DNA from: Chimonanthus salicifolius
Lineage: Eukaryota > Streptophyta > Magnoliopsida > Laurales > Calycanthaceae
Length of the DNA: 64,000 bases
Direction: 5' to 3'
Assembly (NCBI GenBank): GCA_013350335.1
Contig: CM023542.1
Location: forward strand, 7,922,025 to 7,986,024
How positions within the stretch are numbered: the first letter of the stretch is position 1; each line of letters starts with the position of its first letter. Of this stretch, positions 57,736 to 64,000 are shown piece after piece. The translations under genes and the position numbers were made by a program. The notes beneath the pieces are model-generated. The model was not told the DNA's origin and made no database searches. It was given only the letters and a program-made list of their open reading frames with translations.

Positions 57736-57834
57736 TCTTTACGGTACGGACGGTGAAGAGTAAAATCGAGAAAGGTAAAAACCCGTGTTTGTAAACACAA
57801 AATGCCCGTGGAACAATCGCTCCCCTTTAAGAAA

Positions 57835-58962
57835 TGATGGTTTCATTTTGTCGTCACTTTCTTTTTTCTATATATAGCTATTTGAAGAATGATTTTTTCC
57901 TTTTTAAAATTTGCTAACATAGAAGAAAATTAAATCTCTTTAATGAACAAATGGTCAAATTTTATTTATTTGTCTGAAAACAAACAAACAATTAAAATGT
58001 GTTCGACAATTACTTTAAATAAACTCTTTCATATATACAGATGGATAAATTGAAAAGATTATACAAACATCCCATTCAATGGCCTTTGGCCCTCTCGCCG
58101 GGCCTGTTTGTACTTTTTGCTCTTGCTTTTATTTAATAAAAAACTTGTTATAAAGTATGATTTTCAAAGAAATAAAATTGATAAAAATTACGAACCAAGA
58201 CTTTAAGAAATTCCTATTTTGATTACGTTCTTTAAATCCAGACAGACCCTTAGAAAACCCACTAATAACGAGGAATTCACATATGACAGAATTATCTAAA
58301 AGCATTTCTTCCAATCCAAACACTGTATGGAGTTTTCCACTTTCAATCCCACACAAAGAGGACAGATATAAGAAATGTCTTTTCCTAGAGTGCATCTCAA
58401 AATGGGAAATCACTTGTTACATCAAATCATAAAAGAATTAAAAGCCAAAACTGGATTGAGATCTTAAGGACGTTCTTCATGTCTCCTTTTCTCTGTAACC
58501 AAGCAGCATCATGGTGATTTTCACAAGAGCTTGGGTATATTTACAAGAGCACGTATTTTTCTGGCTTCTTCTATCTTCAGCCTTCAGAAAAAAACATCCA
58601 AACTTCATGGAAAACTAAAAGCAAGATTGCACCTTATCTTGTTCTAGAAATGAGAATCCAGAGCAATGCAATAAAACTTCTACATGCTTTCACTTCTTCT
58701 TCTTCTTGAGATGGATGCTTTCACTTCCTCTTCCTATGAACTTTTGGATCCATGCAATAAAACTGACTTGTGCTTGAAATGACGAGTCCTCTCTCTTCAC
58801 AACATCACAAGATAAACAAGTGTGTAATTCATGAACTGTGAAGACACCTGTCATGTTTCAAAACACAAATCCAAATCCCCACATCTAGAAAAAGCCTTGA
58901 TTCCCACATCAAATGGGTTGGATACTTTTACCTTTCAAAAACATGACGCATTCTGGTCTGAA
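57835..58962. other. Spacer between MULE and glycosyltransferase 3' end
   Basis: The right part probably holds the 3' UTR of the - strand glycosyltransferase gene. No ORF with recognised similarity and no element ends are seen. Confidence 0.45.
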
Positions 58963-61900
58963 TCACAACAACTCGAGACAACGGAGGCAGTAATGGTTCA
59001 GAAGCCTTTCCACAAGACTCTCAGGCTCTGGCACTAGAGCGGAGGTTAAACTGTTCCAAAAATGAAATGTGAAGGACTTGTCCAGAATCTTTCTAAAGAA
59101 TGCATCTTGATCAGCTCTTTCAGCCTCATCTGCTGCAGCAGTGAAGTATCTGCATAGAACCCAATAATATAAAGATGTACAAGTCATGAAGATAACAAGA
59201 ATGGAAAATCAGGAAAAACTAAAACCCACTCACATAATGCCAGCACATGGACCCAAAAACGCATAAGATGTGAGCAGGCTCGTGTAGAAGTTTCAACAGC
59301 ATTCACCATACAGGTGAAAGCCTCATATATAAAATAACCATCGATACTGATAATATGCCGACTGATTTGTTACAAAAACAGAAATTCTCATTTGCTAACT
59401 AATTAGTTTCATTTGCCACTGTAAACTGAACCCTTCGCAATGGAGAAGTTGCATGGGCATGAGTATTGGATGTTGGTAAGAGGTATCTGATTCAACAAAT
59501 CCCATAACATAGGTTTGGAAGATTCTGCATGATGCTTGAATAAATTTAAATAAATATTTATTTAAAATAATATGTTGAAAATTTTAAAATATAATATTAT
59601 AATCTACACTTAGAATAATCAAATAATAAATGTTTCCATATTCTAGTTAGATTGCAAAAGAAGAAAAGGTGTGACAATTGTCAACATAACAACAATGTTA
59701 CGGTACACTAAAATAATCATGAAGAATCTGTGAAGAATCTGACACAGTTACCTGTCTAATACAGATACTTTGCCCATTTCAAAGAATCCATACAACATAT
59801 GCAATGAATTAGAAGCAGTACTGAGAACTTTTTATCCAGGTTAGGAATATCATTCTCTTCATGATACAAGCACAGATAAATCAGGTAAAGAATGACATTT
59901 TTCATGCATATGCCGCATCAAATTCCTATATACATGGCCTGATCTGATTGTCATCATGTCTGAGTCATTTTAACAGGTAACAGTATGCAATTGGACTTGA
60001 ATGGCTCCAAGGTAGGGTAACTTCATTTAATAAAAAAAAAATAGTTTTCAGTTTTTCTGAGATATTGCTTTTTCATATTATTTGTGACCAATGTCTCAAA
60101 ATACTTTATAATTGAATTCTCACAGGTTTACCCTTTCTTTGAAACGGTAATGTCACTCATAATCCAATTAACAATTCTTTACCAAGAAGAATAACCTTCT
60201 CATACAATTCAAAAGAAAATTTGATCAGAACAAATATCTAGACAATAAAATATACAATAATAAACAACTAGAAGCATTAACAAGAAAAGGAACAAATATG
60301 AAAACTAAAAGAAAAATTGGTTCATGAAATCATATTCTCACAGAAACCGAAAGATTTGAAGACATAGATAATTTAATAAAACAACTTGTTTTTGAGAAAT
60401 AGTATACTCTAATCAAATCAATTAAAGTTAAATTAACATGAAAGATTATATACAGAGAGAGAGAGAGGAGCAGTTCCAAGCAAGAGTAATGAGTTCAAGA
60501 TATACGTGACCTGTCTACTATATATGTATACTCTAATCAAATCAATTAAAGTTAAATTAACATGAAAGATTATATACAGAGAGAGAGAGAGAGAGGAGCA
60601 GTTCCAAGCAAGACTAATGAGTTCAAGATATACATGTGACCTGTCTACTATATATGTACATAAATGATCCATAGAGCCCATCGCGCACCGTGTGCACATG
60701 CCCAGTGAGGCCCACCTAGGCCTTATTGGCTACACTTCCCCACTCATACACTTCTATCCCTGTGACTTACATCCCTGTCAAATTTTACCCATTCCAAGTG
60801 ATATCTTGCTGGATCAGAACTCATCTCTGAAGGCACCTTTGCTCAAAGCAATCTCGTAGACACACTTTGAGGTATCCACCCAAGTAGACCACATCCAAGC
60901 ATAGACTTTATTAGCCAACGCATCTACATCGTTTCAAGTGGACCCCACATGAGATGCAAATGAGTGCACAAGGTAAGAGGCATGCAGCAGATCATTGCCA
61001 CAGTGTTTTTTTTTGTGTGTGGATGGGTGGCAAATGGATGTGGTGTGTTGGACACTGGGGGTAAGCATAGGCATAAAAGTCATTCTTTCCTGACTTTTTT
61101 TTTAAACGGTTCATATATTAATAGATAAAGAGGCATCAGAGGTGCATGTACATAGAGATAAAGCAAAAAAGCTACAATCACTAAGAACTGGAAAGGAAAT
61201 GAAACACTAAGTGCTCAAGCAAGATCAACACATTCTTTCCAAGTGCACAAAATGTCAGACATAGATATATTCCTGAATTCCTGTAAAAAGGCAACACAAG
61301 AAGTACATTTAGAGAGAGCACATCTTCCAACCACCTCACTGGACTCACTCGTATCTCTGAACAACCTATTATTCCGCTCTCACCAAAGATTCCAAACATT
61401 GGCAAATAAAGATAACTGCCACAATGAAGAGCATTTAGGCGAGACGGAGGCAATGTCCCAAACAAAGGACAACTCAGCAATAGACGATGGCATAACCCAA
61501 GCCACACCAAACTGATTCTTTCCTGACATGGTATGTCAAAAAGGTTGTCTCCACCCCTAACATGAAAATGTGATGGATGGATATAAGATCATACATAGGC
61601 ATCTATTCTAAGCACGAAATGTCACACCATGCTAACCTTGATTTACGCTTGATAAAAAAAATTGCTTTTGAATGTCAAATCCAATAGAGGATAAACCAGA
61701 GATCATCATTGGCTCAAACTCGATTTGATTGATCAATAAGACCACACAAAGAGAGAGAGACAGAGAGTTACAATGACTTTCTTTTCTCCAGTGGTTTTGA
61801 CTTCCCATTGGTGATTTTCACTTTTGTAATTGGGAATTTAAATTGTGTCAATATGTCTCAAAAAAAAAAGAATCTTGTCATCCACTACCATCCAGTAATT

Positions 61901-64000
61901 GACCAAGCATCAATATTTACTCTACAACCAAGTAAGAAGGAAATATGTATGTGTGCCACATGCATATCTGGATGTGTGTGAGTATGTTCTAACTATATAA
62001 CCCCTGGGCATCAACCAAGTAAGAAGGAAATATGTATGTGTGTGCCATGCATATCTGGATGTGTGTGAGTACGTTCTAACTATATAACCCCTGGGCATTA
62101 TATCACCACTGTTAGCGTTGGGGCAATGAGGCCCTTTGCTCCTAGTTGACACCTTTTTTTTTCTGAAAGGTTCCCTCCTAGTATACACATTTAACCCCCA
62201 TGAATTGGATCATCACCCACTTTGACCCCATCCTAATGATCTCACCATCAACTTGGAGCTTATTCAAAAACACTATTTTAAAATAATCCAAACTTTGAGA
62301 CCTTAAAAGACATGACTTACACTTATCCAATCAAGATGATTTTTGTTAGGCACTCTATTTAGACAAGGACCTTTACCCAACAACCCATCCACATGGGCCC
62401 AAGGCCCCACATAGGGGTGTTCACATGGGTGCATAAATATTTAATGCACATCTATGTAAATTCTTTCAATAGCAAAGCCACCCTCTATTCAACTCAAAAA
62501 CTTGAAAAACCTTTACCTCCTGTGAACTGTCAAGCACCCTAATTTTGAAACCATACAGTTGATATGCATTTTTACATTCAGATCCTTTTGTTGTTGACAG
62601 TGAAACTTGGAAACCCTGATAACAAGGATTGGGTTGACTGGATCAAGGAAAAATTTCTCTCACAAGATCTAATACACATCCCATGTTTTGGACTGCTCTC
62701 TAGTCAGCCCTACAAAAGGGGCACACTTAAAAAAAGTGCACTCAACTGTCCTATACATAGAGTTTGCACAATGCAAGCTACTAATGGAGCCATCTGATGC
62801 CATGGGGAGGCCGACTGGAAATCACCTTGAATGGATCACTATGAAATAGTTCTTAAGGCCCCAAAGATCAACAATTGAGAGGATGCAAAAACCACAATTT
62901 CAAATCAAATGGTTGGTCTCACTCTTGATGATTGGGTGTCACATAACAATTAGAGGGCCTTTGGTTTGGTCCATAATAAGCCCAAGTTAGTCCACTTGGG
63001 TGAATCACACACACAGTGCTTTAGAAGGAGGATTGGTCACTCCAAACAGCAAACCGCTTTTGAGTGGGCACCAGTCAGTTATAGTGGATGGGATGGAAAC
63101 ATCTTCGGCTGGACTAGAGGCAGACGACATTTCAGCTCCAACCCCCAATCTGAATCCTTAATTGTTTGATTCAAAAAATATAATGCACTTTCAAGGCTCA
63201 CATATTTTAGGGTTCCCAAGAAAGGGAAAAAAAAAAGTTCTCAAAAGCCAATGTATTCAAAAGGGGCATGTATTAGAGGTGGGTCCCACCTACTCTTGAA
63301 ATTTCCATCACATCTTTCAATACCCCCACCTGAATTCATCCCTACTCTCTCTCTCTCACCGTCAACACATATGAGAGAGATACTTTCACAGTTTCACCTC
63401 TCTTTCTCTCTCTAAACACGTATGAGAGACACTTCCACCTGGGCAATGCTGCTCGTATGGATACAGAGGTTTGGAAGATCTGGATTTCCTTTTCTTTTTG
63501 GAGGGTGCAGAAGGGGTTCATTGACAAAGGGTAAAATGGTGACACTGGTCCACTGTCACTAGGCAATTTCATCTTTCAGTGGTGACACAAAAATCAAGAA
63601 AACGCATCCCTTCTACTGAAGAAATGAAACATTTCTAGATTCGATTCCAACTGACGTGAACTAGTGAAGTGGCATTTATTTGAAGCAAGTTAAACATTGC
63701 ATGTTAAAGATAAAAATTGCAATTACATAGATCCTAAGTCAGAAGTATACCTCATAATGTTCTGAGACCTTATTGGAAAAAACACAAAATGAGGTTCTAT
63801 CTTTAGCCCGACTTGTGCAACAGAATTGCTCTCCATGCTGACCAGCCTTTCAACCACTCTCGTCAGAAGATTAGCCCCATTCCACTTTAAACGAGTATCA
63901 TCATAAGTTGAATAAAACTCACTGAGGCACTCCATTATGAAAGGGCTGCAATAATGTTCTGCAATTGTTGAGTTGGAAACCAAAAAATCTCAAAAAATAT
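58963..64000 (-). CDS. Alpha-1,4-glycosyltransferase-like protein (Gb3-synthase type), C-terminal part
   Basis: Two exons on the - strand: 63751 to about 63945 (acceptor TATTGCAG, or 63958 with the upstream one), and the last exon 58963-59149 (TGA at 58963). They join in phase 2 at NIM-R-YFT across a 4.6-kb GT-AG intron. The sequence SPFIMECLSEFYSTYDD, LKWNGANLLTRVVER, FVFFPIRSQNI and SFTFHFWNSLTSALVPEPES matches the C-terminal domain of plant alpha-1,4-glycosyltransferase (DXD/Gb3-synthase) Golgi proteins of the At4g19900-like group. The nucleotide-sugar-binding DXD region and the N-terminal membrane anchor lie beyond the window. The substrate is unknown. Confidence 0.82.
60403..60655. repeat. 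124-bp tandem duplication with GA microsatellite
   Basis: Two copies, offset by 124 bp, begin TATACTCTAATCAAATCAA and contain an AGAGAGAG run (four to six repeats) and TTCCAAGCAAGA. They differ by a few bases only, so the duplication is recent. It lies in the last intron of the glycosyltransferase gene. Confidence 0.92.
61082..61527 (-). mobile_element. 5'-truncated LINE with perfect 13-bp TSD
   Basis: The insert 61095-61514 (420 bp) lies between identical ATTCTTTCCTGAC repeats (61082-61094, 61515-61527). Read on the - strand it encodes the end of a plant L1-type ORF2 (zf-RVT tail): SFVWDIASVSPKCSSLW, ANVWNLW, one stop, ERNNRLFRD, then ILCTWKECVDLA. It ends in an A-rich tail (complement of the T-run at 61095-61104). 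It lies in the last intron of the glycosyltransferase gene, in the same orientation as the gene. Confidence 0.9.
61925..62098. repeat. 87-bp tandem duplication
   Basis: Two near-identical copies run from CAACCAAGTAAGAAGGAAAT to a CCCCTGGGCAT end, with a GTATGTGTG length difference. It lies in the glycosyltransferase intron. The remainder of the intron (62100-63750) holds no recognised element. Confidence 0.92.

Larger units (their letters stand above)
40541..57825 (-). mobile_element. 17.3-kb Mutator-like element (MULE) with nested solo LTRs
   Basis: The ends are inverted copies: left AGAAAGCGATCG...GGCATTTTGTGTTTACAAAC at 40541, right GGGGAGCGATTG with the same GGCATTTTGTGTTTACAAAC on the - strand from 57825. 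Similarity continues through a CTTTACCGTCCGTA-type block and into the subterminal repeats (about 300 bp in all). A perfect 9-bp duplication TTTAAGAAA flanks it (40532-40540, 57826-57834), as expected for Mutator-superfamily transposition. All recognised cargo reads on the - strand: a transposase (54985-57060), a small ORF (53617-54124) and a transposon-protein ORF (44785-52764, split). Three solo LTRs of 3.1-3.3 kb account for about 9.6 kb, leaving an original element of about 7.7 kb. The coding regions are broken, so it is non-autonomous now. Confidence 0.92.

Overview
The window is nuclear DNA of a flowering plant. It is AT-rich, its genes have many GT-AG introns, and it is crowded with nested LTR retrotransposons, Mutator-like elements (MULEs), LINE scraps and Stowaway MITEs. 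The species cannot be named from the sequence. Four host genes can be read. (1) A saposin-B-type (prosaposin-like) secretory protein, + strand, coding 5843-10606. (2) A plastid-type histidine-triad (HIT/HINT) protein, + strand, 12910-32895, with a first intron of about 15.5 kb. (3) Cytosolic phosphoglycerate kinase, - strand, 35936-39705, six coding exons that join to a complete 402-residue enzyme. (4) The 3' end of an alpha-1,4-glycosyltransferase-like gene (Gb3-synthase type), - strand, 58963 to beyond 64000.

The rest is mostly mobile DNA. 365-724 is a probable small MULE-type element. 2465-3393 is a 929-bp non-autonomous element with a perfect 9-bp target-site duplication (TSD), built from two tandem hairpins, ending just upstream of the saposin promoter. 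The giant HINT intron holds a Ty1/copia element on the - strand (14054-26999, TSD TTAAC). Inside it lies a rearranged, oppositely oriented copy of the same copia family (18908-26425), which is itself split by a short gag-only LTR element (22034-24148, TSD CCTTT). Introns of all three multi-exon genes outside PGK carry 5'-truncated LINE ends, two or three of them with clear TSDs, and the HINT introns also hold two Stowaway MITEs.

The most striking object is 40541-57825, a 17.3-kb MULE with long inverted ends and the 9-bp TSD TTTAAGAAA. Without three about 3.2-kb solo LTRs it would be about 7.7 kb. It carries three decayed cargo ORFs on the - strand: a FAR1/MULE transposase with a C-terminal zinc knuckle, a small basic/acidic ORF, and a plant 'putative transposon protein' ORF. 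Arrays of short palindromic repeats lie in both inverted ends and also at each internal gene boundary, upstream of every ORF. The two internal arrays share a sequence skeleton with the terminal arrays, which suggests that transposase-binding or promoter modules were duplicated within the element.

The host genes are unrelated housekeeping or secretory genes and there is no operon-like logic. HINT (+) and PGK (-) are convergent, and PGK and the glycosyltransferase are both on the - strand, separated by the MULE.
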